Below are positions 1-11,084 of a DNA stretch of 64,000 nt, one piece after another. The notes below the pieces were generated by a model. It was not told where the DNA came from, searched no databases, and saw nothing but the letters and a program-made list of their open reading frames with translations. The DNA lies in contig JAKSXM010000156.1 in assembly GCA_022575985.1 (NCBI GenBank), positions 930,001 to 994,000 of the forward strand, written 5' to 3'. A program made the position numbers and the translations under genes. Position 1 is the first letter of the stretch. Each line of letters starts with the position of its first letter. This DNA comes from Anagrus nilaparvatae (taxonomy: Eukaryota; Arthropoda; Insecta; Hymenoptera; Mymaridae).

Positions 1-622
1 CCTCGGGAAATACTTACTTAAATATACTTACATAAGTTTACTTAAAGACTCTTTTGAGAGAAATTTTGAACAAATCTGTAGTTCTGTACAAAGAAAAGAA
101 AATAAAATATAATATTCATAAAATAGTAAAATAACAATAATTAGCAAATAAAATTTAATTTTTTTAATATTTTTATTTTCTTTTCTGTGCACAGAGTTAC
201 AGATTTATTCAAAATAATTATCTCAAAAGAGGTCCTTTGGTAAAATTTTCCAAGTAATCCAAAAACCGAGTCAGAATTTCGGTTAGGTGACAAAAAAATC
301 CGGAAAATGGAAAATTTTGAAAAATGAAAAGTTATAAAAATTTTTGTTTTTGTTTTTCAGCATGTAAGAGACAAATATGCTCCAAAAACCAGGTGGAGTA
401 CTTACCAACGAAAAATAAAAGCCCATAATGAAAAATGTAACGAAATTTATTGTTCCTTAATTTTTATACCATAATCAATATTTTTCCGAAAAATATTATA
501 CAGAATATTTAATCAAAGTGTACCAACAAAAAGTTTATGGGAGAACAAAAATTTTAAGGCCAATCAGATTCTCAAGATGCTGTTAATGATTAATTAAAAA
601 AAGTCTTTCAGGTAAAAATTGA
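1..622. other. Intergenic, left window edge
   Basis: No open frame, splice-linked exon or RNA gene is recognisable. The only structure I see is an imperfect inverted repeat at 47-234. The rest is AT-rich sequence with homopolymer runs, ending in the target duplication of the mobile element that starts at 623. Confidence 0.5.
47..234. repeat. Imperfect inverted repeat, MITE-like
   Basis: Left arm (from ACTCTTTTGAGA) and right arm (ending TCTCAAAAGAGGT) pair over roughly 55 bases with several mismatches and small gaps. The AT-rich centre is about 70 bases. No clear target-site duplication is visible, so this is either an old MITE or a chance-enriched AT foldback. Confidence 0.4.
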
Positions 623-1156
623 GGCGGCCATTCATTGTTCATAAGCGCTGATGGCAATCCGTGCTAATTTTTCAAAATCAGAAAATCCGAAACCCAAGGT
701 TCAATGTTAAGAATTAAGAATTTAAAATACCATTAAAAAATAGCTAAGTCAAAAGTCAGAAAGTGATAAGTAGAATTCTTAAAATTTCCGAATAAAAATT
801 ATATTCAATTAACCGAATATTATAATTTTAAGAAATTGCAAAGCTCAGAATTGAATATTTCCGAATTTGAAGTTGTTCGTTTTAATGCAAAGCTATGAAA
901 TATTATGCTTTATACGAATTCGGGAAAATGACTTAAAAAGAAATAAAATTTTTCCATTTAGGACTTGATTCTTTAAGTAAAATGTTCTTCTTAAAATTAC
1001 TTACTCCAAATTATACAGATTTCTTAAAAATATTTTTATAAAATAAAAAAATTCTAGAACCTGTAATAATTGGTTTGAAAAAAACTTTTCTGTACTTGTA
1101 AATTCTGAATTTGGACCCGGATTGTCATCAGCGCCTCTGAACAATAAATGACCGCC
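623..1156 (+). mobile_element. 534-bp non-autonomous DNA transposon, copy 1
   Basis: Terminal inverted repeats begin GGCGGCCATTCATTGTTCA and end with the imperfect complement (TGAACAATAAATGACCGCC), about 39 bases each. The element is flanked by a perfect 8-bp direct duplication, AAAATTGA, at 615-622 and 1157-1164. It is closely similar along its whole length, in the same orientation, to the element at 1957-2491. It has no transposase frame, so it must be mobilised in trans. An 8-bp duplication fits the hAT, P or Merlin superfamilies. I cannot say which. Confidence 0.85.
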
Positions 1157-1470
1157 AAAATTGAAATACGTGGGAAAAGATATAATCTATTCCTCCAATG
1201 AAGTAAAAAACAAAAAAAATAATGAAAACTTTCCTTCGAGAATAAAAAACAACACAAATTAAATTTTCTTAAGTAGGTATTTAAATAAATTAACGCAAAA
1301 GGGGTAAAATAGTTAATTGCATTTTGAAGGTAAAAATATTTGAGAGCAATAAAAATATATTTTTTATCAGTATAACCATGAATTTTATTTAAATTAATTT
1401 TATAACGAAATTATAAAAAAAGCAATTATTCTGCGCGCGCAGAGCGCGCGGCTATTCTAGTAAAAATTAG

Positions 1471-1650
1471 TACATTTTTAACCAAGGGAGCAAAAAAAAA
1501 GAATGGCCCAGATCGCACGTTAATTAGCATCCGAGGCGAAGCCGAGGATGGTAAACTGCGATCTGGGGTATTTTTTTTCTGTTCCCATGGACAAAACGAA
1601 ATTTTTCTTTCTCAGTGGGGTGAAAACGCGTTTTTTTCGATTTCGTTGCG
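1471..1650. repeat. Hairpin repeat family, copy A
   Basis: An inverted repeat with outer arms of the form GAGCAAAAAAAA and inner stem CCCAGATCGCA / TGCGATCTGGG, enclosing a GC-richer core (CGAGGCGAAGCCGAGG). The same hairpin recurs at 19150-19290 and 58555-58745 in the opposite orientation. Copies A and C also share the flank TTTCTTTCTCAGTGGG and AAAACGCGTTTTT. It contains no ORF and is probably a MITE or the terminus of a larger element. Confidence 0.7.
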
Positions 1651-1698
1651 GGGCGAAAAAAGTGTTTTCGGCCCGCTAGGAAGAAAAATGATTTATGA

Positions 1699-1729
1699 AC
1701 AGGATAATTTAATTAATTTGTTGAAAAAT

Positions 1730-1765
<36 letters not shown>

Positions 1766-1796
1766 TGACCAACTTTAAATTATTAAATCATCCTGT
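1699..1796. repeat. Short foldback around a poly-T tract
   Basis: Arms ACAGGATAATTTAAT and ATTAAATCATCCTGT (approximate complements) flank an uninterrupted run of about 29 T. It looks like a small MITE whose centre is a homopolymer. The T length may not be reliable in the assembly. Confidence 0.5.
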
Positions 1797-1956
1797 AAAA
1801 ATTATTGTTAAGATTCGTAATCAATATTACATATTCTAAATTAATAAAAAATTTTATTTCTCAACAAATTAACTTTTACTGTTAATAAATAATTATTTTT
1901 TTATTAAAAATCAATTAAATATGACAAAAAAATATAAAATTTAAACAATTTTTGAA

Positions 1957-2491
1957 GGCGGCCATTCATTGTTCATAAGCGCTGATGACAATCCGTGCTA
2001 ATTTTTCAAAATCAGAAAATCCGAAACCCAAGGTTCAATGTTAAGAATTTAATATACCATTGAAAAATAACTAAATCAAAATTCAGAAAGTGCTAAATAG
2101 AATTCTTAAAATATCCGAATGAAAATTATATTCAATTAACCAAATATTATAATTTTAAGAAATGGCAAAGCCCAGAATTGAATTTTTCCGAATTTGAAGT
2201 TGTTCGTTTTAATGAAAAACTATGAAAAATTAAGCTTTATACGAATTCGGGAAAATGACTTAAAAAGAAATAAAATTTTTCATTTAGGACTTAATTCTTT
2301 TTGTGAAATGCTCTTCTTAAATTACTTACTCCAATTTGTACAGATTTCTTTAAAATATTTTTCTAAAATAAAAAGTTTCTGGAACCTAGAATAATTGATT
2401 TGAAAAAAACGTTTCTGTTATTAAAAATTCTGTTTGGACCCGGACGGACCCCCGGATTGCCATCAGCGCTTCTGAACAATAAATGGCAGCC
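1957..2491 (+). mobile_element. 535-bp non-autonomous DNA transposon, copy 2
   Basis: Second copy of the element at 623-1156, direct orientation, about 0.8 kb further on. The termini match (GGCGGCCATTCATTG at the left, CAATAAATGGCAGCC at the right). The flanks show a near-perfect 8-bp duplication: TTTTTGAA at 1949-1956 and TTTTTTAA at 2492-2499. The right end carries a small extra GGACGGACCCC stretch absent from copy 1. It has no coding capacity. Confidence 0.83.
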
Positions 2492-2499
2492 TTTTTTAA

Positions 2500-4624
2500 T
2501 ACTTCACTAACCTAAAATAACACTTATTTTTTAGTTATTTGCAATTATCTGCCGAAAAAAATATACGGTACTTGAAGTTTAAGGTATTCTTTATTTAAAT
2601 TGCAATACATTTATTCAATTTTAGCTAATAGTATTTTTTAATTCGTTGATAAAAAATCGTTTTCCATAAGAGTCCATGTAAAAAACGTACTTTGTTTTCC
2701 ACCCGAATCACGCATGTGTTAGTAGTCTGCTGATAGGTATTCGCCGTGAGGGTAATGGCGGATTCTAGTAAGTCACGTGGTTTCCCCTTTTTTATTGGGA
2801 AAACTTTACACGTAAAGCATAGGAAAAATTTTGAAAATTGAAAATTAAACAATTATAAACTGTATTTTGGATAAAATTTTTTTAGCATAGCAATTGTAAT
2901 AATAAAATGTATCTTTATTTTATAAGATAAAAAGAATATATAATTGTAACTTTTATAAAAGTTAATTTTATTTATGTTAAGAGGGTTATGTGCGGTATTC
3001 AATGCAAATATATTAAATTAGTTTTTGTGTTACAATTTGATTAAATTTGATAAATTATTGATAGAAACTGTTAATAATTGTTATCGCTAAGAAAATGCAA
3101 GCAATAATGATATTTTTTTTCTAAGAGAAAAATAATATCAATACTTTTGAGTCATCAAACAGAAGATTGTAATGTTTTTATTGTTATTTTACAAAGACAA
3201 AATACTTCTTTGTGTTGGGATGAATGTATTTTATGCTAATTAATATTCTTTAACAAAAAATCTGCCAAAAATTCAATTATTTCACCCAAAAACAATAAAA
3301 TATACACAAAAAACATATGATCATTGGTAAGAGTGAGCATTATTTACTTATTTCAGAAGTGTAGTATACGGAAAAATTTAAAAGAATAAAAAAAAATCAA
3401 TTTAAATACATTTAGAACTTATTTTTTCACTATTTATAACAAAATACGGTTATTAAAGAATTTTTTAATTAATTAAAAAATATTTTGTGTATAATATCTA
3501 TATATATTTGCATACATATATTTCCCAACGCGGACTAATATTTACGCCACCGCGATCGCGTCGATCGAATTTTTTATATCCCTTCTACCATTCGCCTCAG
3601 GGCGAATAGTATTTCTGCTAACAACAGTACCAACCCCAAAATATGTATCTGCCACTGAATGCAATGCACCCATTTTTAAATCATGAAAAGAGTAAGTTCG
3701 CAAATTGCCTGAAATACGTAATAATTGTATAATGATTTCCTCATAAATTATATTGTTAATTAATTACTGTTTTTTATTATTATTGGCACATTGCCTTGTC
3801 ATTTATATTTTGGTAAAAAATAATAAAAATTATAACATCACTATTTGTTTTTTCAATTTTTATAATGAATTTTACGTCGATTTTACGTGATCAACGAGTA
3901 CCCGCAGAGCTCTGGAATCGCATATGTGAAATATTTTGCACATAATTTTGCATATCAATTTAAAATTTTTAATTATATATTTTTAATAGATATTTAATTA
4001 TATTTAAATTTTAAGCAATTACAAAAGGGCATAAAAAATGTTATAATGTAATATTTTCACAAGTAAAATCAATCAAAACTCCAAATTTTAACAAAAAAAT
4101 ATAATCTACGCATATGTAAATACTCGCGCGCAATAAACACTGTGTTTCACACACACAAGCGCGGTTAATTATACATGAGCATGTGTCCGGACGTTTTTTT
4201 ATCATTATTGTAATGGTAATTCGCATACATTATTATAAATGCAAAAATTTTAAGCTAAAAAAGAAATTATATTGGCATTCTTAATAAGAAAAAAGAATGC
4301 TAAAACACACAAATATGTATGTGTAATTGGTATTGCATTTAATTATTAAAAAAGCAAAGTTTTTGCAAAGTCTTTAATATACCTATATATGTAGTGTTAT
4401 AACTGCTTTACAATAATACAAAAATTGTCATAATCATCAGGGAGCGACTTGGGAGCGACCTCGTACGTATCTGTAAAGACTGAAGAGGTGTCTCCGAGAG
4501 CAAGCGCGCCTTTGAAGAAGAGGTGTGCAGTCTGTAAATATACACAGTAGTAAAAAAAAAAGTTGTTACTGGAAAAGAAAGGAGAAATTAATAAAAAAAT
4601 ACCTGCATAAGATTATACCAGAAA
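2500..4624. other. Intergenic region upstream of Makorin
   Basis: No gene recognised. The stretch 2640-2830 is less AT-rich and open on the minus strand for 75 codons, but shows no family resemblance. At 3527-3650 there is a small GC-richer patch with a hairpin, ATTCGCC-TCAG-GGCGAAT. The last 180 bases (4440-4624) are again GC-richer and are the likely promoter and 5' UTR of Makorin. No TATA box is evident. Confidence 0.45.
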
Positions 4625-6785
4625 ATGGCTGCCGAGATTTGGACACAAAACGTTATTTGCCGGTAAGTAATTAATAGAAACATTGCTTTAAATTCACAAT
4701 AGACATTTTTAATTCGTTTATAATACTCATTGTAATTACACAAAAATGCATTCTAGATTGAAAAGTTTAATAAATTATTAATTTAGTAACTAATTAGAAA
4801 TTTGTTGTTAAATTAAACATTTAATGCGTATTTAACAATAAATAATGCACTGTTAATTAATAATTGTAACGTTTTTAAAATTCAAATAATTAATAAACTC
4901 CAAAAAATAGATAAGCTTGAACATGCACACATAAAAGTTTAAAAAAATAACATTATTCTTTTGTTTTAGATTTAATTTGACAATTATTTACATTTTTTTC
5001 ATCAATTAAATAATTATATATTTTTAAAATTATTGCAGTTCTTTAAAAAATGATGAAATTATTCTGAGTGACAAAAAAAAATACTAATTTTACTTTTATT
5101 TATTGAATTTTAATGTACAATTTGTAAGTTTTTAAATTAAGTATATAAATGATCAAATATTGATTAACTAAGATAAAAATGTGAAATGTATATTTTTAAA
5201 TAAAATATTCAATAAAAGAAAATAATAATAAATTATTGGTATTACAGGTATTTTAAAAATGGTTTGTGTCGAGAAGGAAATAACTGTAGATACAGACATA
5301 CTCCAGTTGGACGAAACGAAACAGGAAGTGAATCAGGAAGTTCTCAGGAATCGTCATCAAATGTCTTATGTCGTTTTTTCAGACAAGGTGTTTGTAGATA
5401 TGGTACTCGCTGTCGATTTATTCATAATTCAAGTAATCGGACAGAAAATGTAAACTCTGAAAATCCAGCTAATACCTCGTCATTAGATAAAAGGTTATTT
5501 TTATATTTAAATATGATCTTTTATTTTACAAAAAAACAGGCTTGAACCGCTAAAGTTGATTATAGAAGGAACAGAACTGAAAATGTTTCTACAATAACCG
5601 ACTTTAGCGGTTCAAGCCTGTTTCTGTGTAGAGAACAATTATTATATAATGATATTGTTTAAGACATTTAAATGTATTTCTTTACTGAATAAATAATAAT
5701 AATAATAATAATAATAATTTCATTTTTAGCATGGACACCCTGTTTTATCAAGAAGAATGGGTTAATGCACCTGAATTTATACCATCTGCAAATAATTCAA
5801 CAGCTGGATCTTCTTTTGAGAATATGTCAATGCCTCTCATTCCTCAATCTTATGCTCAAGCAGTAAATCCAACTTCTGGACATATAACATTTTCTTCCAC
5901 AGATCCGTTATGTCCATTTGCAGAAGCTACCGGAATCTGCAAAAGACCAAATTGTCCATATCTTCACGGTGATATTTGTGACCTTTGCAGTAGAGCTGCA
6001 CTTCATCCTCTCAATGAAGAGCTAAGAAAAAAACATACCAATGTAAGTATATTTAAATTTAGAGCTTATGAAAACTATTCTAAAAATTCATTTTTTAAAC
6101 AGGCTTGTGTAAAACAACATGAAATAAACATGGAATTGTCTTTTGCGATACAGCGCAGTCGAGAAAAATCTTGTGGAGTTTGTTTTGAAACTATAATGGA
6201 AAAATCGACTCGTGAACAAAGGTTTGGAATTTTACCTAACTGTAATCATTGTTTTTGTCTCACTTGCATACGCAAATGGCGTAAAGCAAAACAATTTGAT
6301 CACAAAATCATTAGAGCATGTCCAGAATGTCGGGTACCTTCAGATTTTGTATGCCCTAGCATGTACTGGGTTGACACAAAAGAGGATAAAGATAAATTAA
6401 TCACAGATTATAAAGATGCTCTAAGTACCAAAGATTGCAAATACTTTAACAAAGGCAGAGGAAAATGTCCTTTTGGTAATAAATGCTTTTATCTACATGC
6501 TTTACCAGATGGTACTAAGACTGATGTTGGACCTCCTGTTAGACAGAGAAGAAATGCTGATAATGACATCGATATAGTTCGCGTGAGTATTTAAAAAGTA
6601 TTTTAAAATAACTAAATAGATTTGTAATATAAAAAAAAAATTTTTAGCAATTATTGCTTTGGGATTTCATGGATGAGAGAGACAATTTCTTAACCTACAG
6701 TTTAGATGATTTGCAGGAAATTGTTAATATTGCTTCAGACTCTGAAGAGTCCGATTGGTCCGAGTATGATCTTTACTTTGATTAG
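4625..6785 (+). CDS. Mkrn1: Makorin E3 ubiquitin ligase (RING + CCCH zinc fingers)
   Basis: Five coding exons: 4625-4662, 5248-5493, 5730-6042, 6103-6582, 6648-6785, giving 404 residues. Domain order is that of makorins: two N-terminal C3H1 fingers (C12-C20-C26-H30 and C54-C62-C68-H72), a third C3H1 near residue 165, the makorin-type Cys-His segment, a C3HC4 RING from C223 to C275, and a last C3H1 (C311, C321, C327, H331). The acidic C-terminal tail ends in YDLYFD. Makorins are RNA-binding RING-type ubiquitin ligases. The RING cysteines and histidine are all present, so an active ligase is likely. The start is the first ATG after a GC-richer leader. Intron 3 (6043-6102) is only 60 bases, a multiple of three and free of stops, so its retention would insert 20 residues. 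Intron 2 carries a hairpin element and an AAT microsatellite beside the acceptor. The 3' end faces the next gene. Confidence 0.95.
5534..5623. repeat. 90-bp hairpin in Makorin intron 2
   Basis: A perfect 23-bp inverted repeat (AAACAGGCTTGAACCGCTAA at the left end, its complement at the right) with a partly paired centre, so the arms can fold for about 38 bases. It lies 40 bases downstream of the exon-2 donor. No clear target duplication is seen. It is probably a miniature foldback element. A small-RNA precursor is a possible alternative. Confidence 0.65.
5692..5718 (+). repeat. (AAT)n microsatellite
   Basis: Nine uninterrupted AAT units end about a dozen bases before the exon-3 acceptor of Makorin (at 5729), occupying the branch-point region of the intron. 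Confidence 0.8.
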
Positions 6786-8731
6786 TCTTACCCATCAGTT
6801 ATTTATTAACAGGATTTATCGTCAGCAAATTTTGCATAATCTTTGCCTTGTCTAAGTGATTTAGATCATTATAAAATAGAACCTAAATAATACAAGAAAA
6901 AAAAATAATAAAAGTTGAAATTTCTCAAAAATGAGTACGGCTAGGCCAGCTTTTTATCAACTTTTGAATTCTTTTGAATATTATAATTAAAAAAATATAT
7001 ATAAAAATTTGTGCCACAGGTACACACATAAGGCCATATTACCAATGCAGTCAATATGACAGCATAATTACGCTTATAAATATGAAGTGAGTTTGAATAA
7101 AAAACTTTGAGTTAGACTTAAGTCTTTAAACTACTGTGTTAAAAGTACCTCTTTTTGCAAGTGATGAAAAAAAAAAATTTAAGTATGAAAAAAAAAATTC
7201 ATGATTTGTTTTTATTTTTTTTTTTTAGTGAATTGTGATTTTTGCCTGTCTGCCTTGATGCCTGTGAATATTATTTTTTAAAGTTATTGTTGACATTGTT
7301 AATATGTATAAAATATTGTGCTGTTATTATTATTATTATAGCTCAGGCAGGTTGTTGTACTAATTATAATTTTTGATGAACAAAAATTTGACTATTTATT
7401 TATATATATATATAATTTTCTTTGTTAATTAATTTTTTTTGGTCAATGAATTCATTGTACTTTTTAAATTTAAAAAAATATATATATGGTAGGCTGGCTC
7501 ACAATTCACATGCAATCATTATTTACCAATACTATATATAATTTAACTGAAATTAAGAAAAGAGGTTTGCTCATATGTAATCTTTCAATTTTTCGTAGCA
7601 AGTTTATATTATTAGCTTTCTTCGTCTGCTGACTTTTAGGTTAATCATAATAATCATAAATAAATAGTATAATTGTAATGATAAATATATCAAGTTAACA
7701 AAAGTCGAGGATCATAACAAATTATTACTTTTTATGAAAAATTCAATGAATTGCAAACCCTTGCACAATTTTAAAAACATACTCTTTACTTGAGTTCAAG
7801 GTTAATTAGTCTTTCGTTCTATAAAAAATTGTGATTTTTAAAAAAATGCACCATGATGATTAAATTTTTTCTTTTTTTTTTTTTACAAGGAAATTGGTGT
7901 TTTAGTGTAAAAATGAATAAGATCGATTGGCTTATACTTCTATATATTTTTGTTAAATTACAATAGAAAATTATAAACAATTTTTTGAATAAATAAATAA
8001 ATAAAATTTTTTTTTTCTTTATACAAGTGTGCATTTTTACAATTTTAAATTAGTGTCTCTTTGTGTATAGTTTTTTCTTTATTATATTTGTAATGTATAA
8101 AATAAGGCACTATTTATTTTTTCGAAATATATGAATAAAGAAAAAAATTTGAACAATAATTTGTCAAAAAAAGATTATATCATATTGTCTTATACAAAAA
8201 AAATCATTTTTTCTTTATTATTACTTTTTTAAATTTAATTATTATTATAAATAAATAAGAAAAATTTTAACAAAAATCACATCTTTGTTTATTATATTAT
8301 TACTCAAATATTACTGGAATCTTTGGCTGCATTTTATGCAGTTTTTTGTTTATGTTTGTCTGTCTCAGTGTAAACTTTGTTGCAAAGTTTTCGCTCATTT
8401 TACTCATCTAGGTAAGTAAAAATAATATCGTTTATGTTTTATATGGACATAAGATTTTAGACATCAGTGTGAATGACCAAACAATTTTTTTTGGCACTCA
8501 TCACAATAATAAAAATTTTACGTTTTTGATGTATTATATACTACTTTGTAACTGTACATATATAGATATACAAAAGGTTTTAGTTTTTATATTTCTCACT
8601 GATACTAAATAATAAATTAATTAATTTTTAAAAAATAAAAAACTCCTTGAAATTGCAAGCTGATAAGAAAATATTTTTTAAAGCTATAAATAATTTAATG
8701 TTTATAAAAAAATATATTATTTAATATAATC
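6786..8731. other. Convergent 3' region between Makorin and the CUPID gene
   Basis: No coding sequence is seen. Makorin (+) and the adaptor gene (-) end towards each other here, so this holds both 3' UTRs. Candidate AATAAA signals for Makorin lie near 6905 and 7097. The sequence is AT-rich with short TA repeats (7403-7416, 7483-7490) and poly-T stretches, several of them U-rich if transcribed. Confidence 0.5.
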
Positions 8732-11084
8732 TCATCTTAATGGATAATAAGGAAAATTATGTTGCTGTAATGGTTGGTGTACACGTTTTTGAATCTGATT
8801 ATTTTGAAAGAATTGATCATCCGATGTCTTAATATTAGAATCTATTGTATTATTTTGATGTTCATTTGGTGAAGTAATTTCTTGTTTTTTGCGAAATTTG
8901 GTTGAATATTTATAAAAATCGGACATTTCAAAAGGTTTTGTTTCTTCTCGATATGGTTGGTATTTTCCTGGTTCAACAACTGTATGATTTGTTGGAGAAC
9001 TTAACGGAATCATTGTTTTGTTACCATTTTCTTGCAATTTTACATCGGCTGAAACTTCCAATGCTCTGTTATCAACAAAACGAGTTTGTGGAATTGTTGT
9101 TCGTTTTTCTAAAACTTCTGGTTCTCGAATCAAACGTCTATTGGATGGAATAGAGTTACTTCTTACTGGTTCTCTACCAGTTTGAATTTTTTCTTTAGTA
9201 CTAACAGGAAAAGGCTTTCCTTGGTGTGAGTTATATGCATTAGGCACTGGACTAGTTGAATCTAGTGATGTTTCAATCCACTCTTTTTCTTTTGTTTTAC
9301 CACGTGATGAATCGTTGTAAAGTTCATCTGCACATTCTTGTACCGAATGCCAATTCTCAACATTCCCTAGAGATTGCGTACGGGTAAGAACTTTATTTGA
9401 TGCTAGATTTTTATCTGAAGCATTGGGCTGCAAAAATAAAAAATAAATATTAATTGAAAAATTTGTATTATTAGAATATTAATTCATACCTGAACTAAAT
9501 ATTGTTTTGGTAATGCCGTTGAATTTTTTCCTAATGCAACAGTATGATATCGTGAATGAATTTCACTTTTAATGGAATGTTCATTTGTAAGATTATGTTT
9601 TCTACGATCTAAGCTTCCAAATTTATCATTATTTAATTGTTGATCAGTACACCAAACAACTTCATCTCCAACTCTGACCCAATACCCAGGTGGAATATAC
9701 TTATCGATAGCTGCTGATTTGGTTTTATGGTCTACAATATTACTGGTAAGTATTACGCTGTCTCTTAGCATCCGCGAAACTGGTTGCTGATATTTATTAT
9801 GAAAACGATGAGTGTTTTGAGTGAACTGATCATAATTCACTGGATTAAAATCATTATCTTCATAATGTATTGGCATTGATTTACGATTAATTTCATTATT
9901 ATCTAAATGTCTTAAGTCTGAATATTTTTTTTGATTTTTTAATATTTCTTCTGATTCTTGTCTTTGAATTTTTTTCTTCAAATAATTTAATTTTCTTTCT
10001 TCTGCTGTATATACATTGGGCACTGGGCGTTGATTACTAACTCGATCTTGAAACTGATTTTGATTAAAATTGTCAAGATTTGTAGAAATTTGTGAATAAC
10101 TTCTATTCCTAAATTGTTCTTGTAATATGTATGCATTATTGTATACATTGCCATCTCGTTCAATAGAATTAATATTTTTTCTATTATCAATAGGACTTCC
10201 AACTTGGTAAGTAATGTGGCTTGGAGGCGTACTGATGGAACATGTTTGCAAATAATTGTGACCTGCAAAGTCTTGATATTCTTTATTTGAATATGAATTG
10301 TAACTATCTTCTGAATTAATTGGACTTAAACTTATACCATCTTGATCTTGAAGACTTTTTGACTCACTTTTCATATCTGTACCTAAAATTTGTTAAATAT
10401 ATTTTATAATTAAAGTATATAATAATTTTATATAGAGTTTTTTTAGTTACTTGAATTATCAGATGGAGCACGAGGTTTTTTCATTTTTTGTTTAGAATTT
10501 AATGATAAATGGGAATGCAAAACATGCGAATGCACCTGTGAAGATTGGCTATGTCTAAGAATGCTTCCATGACTTTGTCTAATGAAATTTAACTGAGCAT
10601 CAAGTTCTTGTATTCTTTTCTGACTTTGTTGATAAATTGAACGTTGCTTTCGTCTCACCGCTTTATTTTCTAATGGATTATTTAATACCGCAAGAGCTGC
10701 TTCAGCTATTGCAATTTGACCTTGCCTTTCTACTTCTAATTTAGATTCCTCCTAAAATTTAATTAAATTACAATTTTGTTGATTTTGTAATAACATTAAA
10801 CTCACTGATTCATTTGTTTTAAGCTTATTTAATAAATTATGTGAATAATTTAAAGCCGTAGAAACTTTTTTATGAAACACTGGTGGAGCTTCTCCTGGAT
10901 CCAAGGGAATTTCTGGAGGTAAAATACCAGTTAATTCAGCTTCTTCAATGCATAAAGATTTTAATTCATTATTCTTTTGAGAAAGTTTATCTTGCAGCTC
11001 ATCTCTACGTTGTCTCAACCATTGTAATCTACTTAAGGCTGAATCATCAACTACTGTCCCAGAAACACTTTCAGTACCTGCCAT
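8732..11084 (-). CDS. CUPID-domain cytohesin adaptor (FRMD4A/INAVA/CCDC120-like)
   Basis: Four exons in coding order: 11084-10806, 10751-10451, 10382-9490, 9427-8732, giving 722 residues. Residues 15-190 contain the coiled coil and basic segment of the CUPID (DUF3338) family: a leucine-rich helix starting SRLQWLRQRRDELQ, the ILPPEIPLDPGEAPP turn, EAALAVLNNPLENKAVRRKQ, and a second coiled coil. Vertebrate members (FRMD4A, INAVA, CCDC120) bind cytohesin Arf-GEFs. Drosophila Stepping stone is a member without a FERM domain, and this gene also lacks one, so it is the likely orthologue. The remaining ~500 residues are low-complexity, rich in Asn, Gln and Ser, with one ordered-looking patch (YWVRVGDEVVWCTDQ). 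The start ATG is at 11084. An upstream micro-exon with ATG at 11272 and donor at 11268 could splice in frame and add two residues. The family assignment is firmer than the orthologue name. Confidence 0.8.

Noticed and set aside
1431..1452. GCGCGCGC-rich word resembling a CpG island or Z-DNA site
   Set aside because: Only about 20 bases, next to a transposon-derived hairpin, with no gene start nearby.
2625..2852. 75-codon minus-strand frame upstream of Makorin
   Set aside because: No family resemblance, no splice-linked partner exons, and no clear promoter; length is compatible with chance. The less AT-rich composition is noted but not enough.
10000..10268. 93-codon minus-strand frame overlapping CUPID exon 3
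   Set aside because: It is out of frame with the long exon whose reading continues in both directions and joins neighbouring exons in phase.
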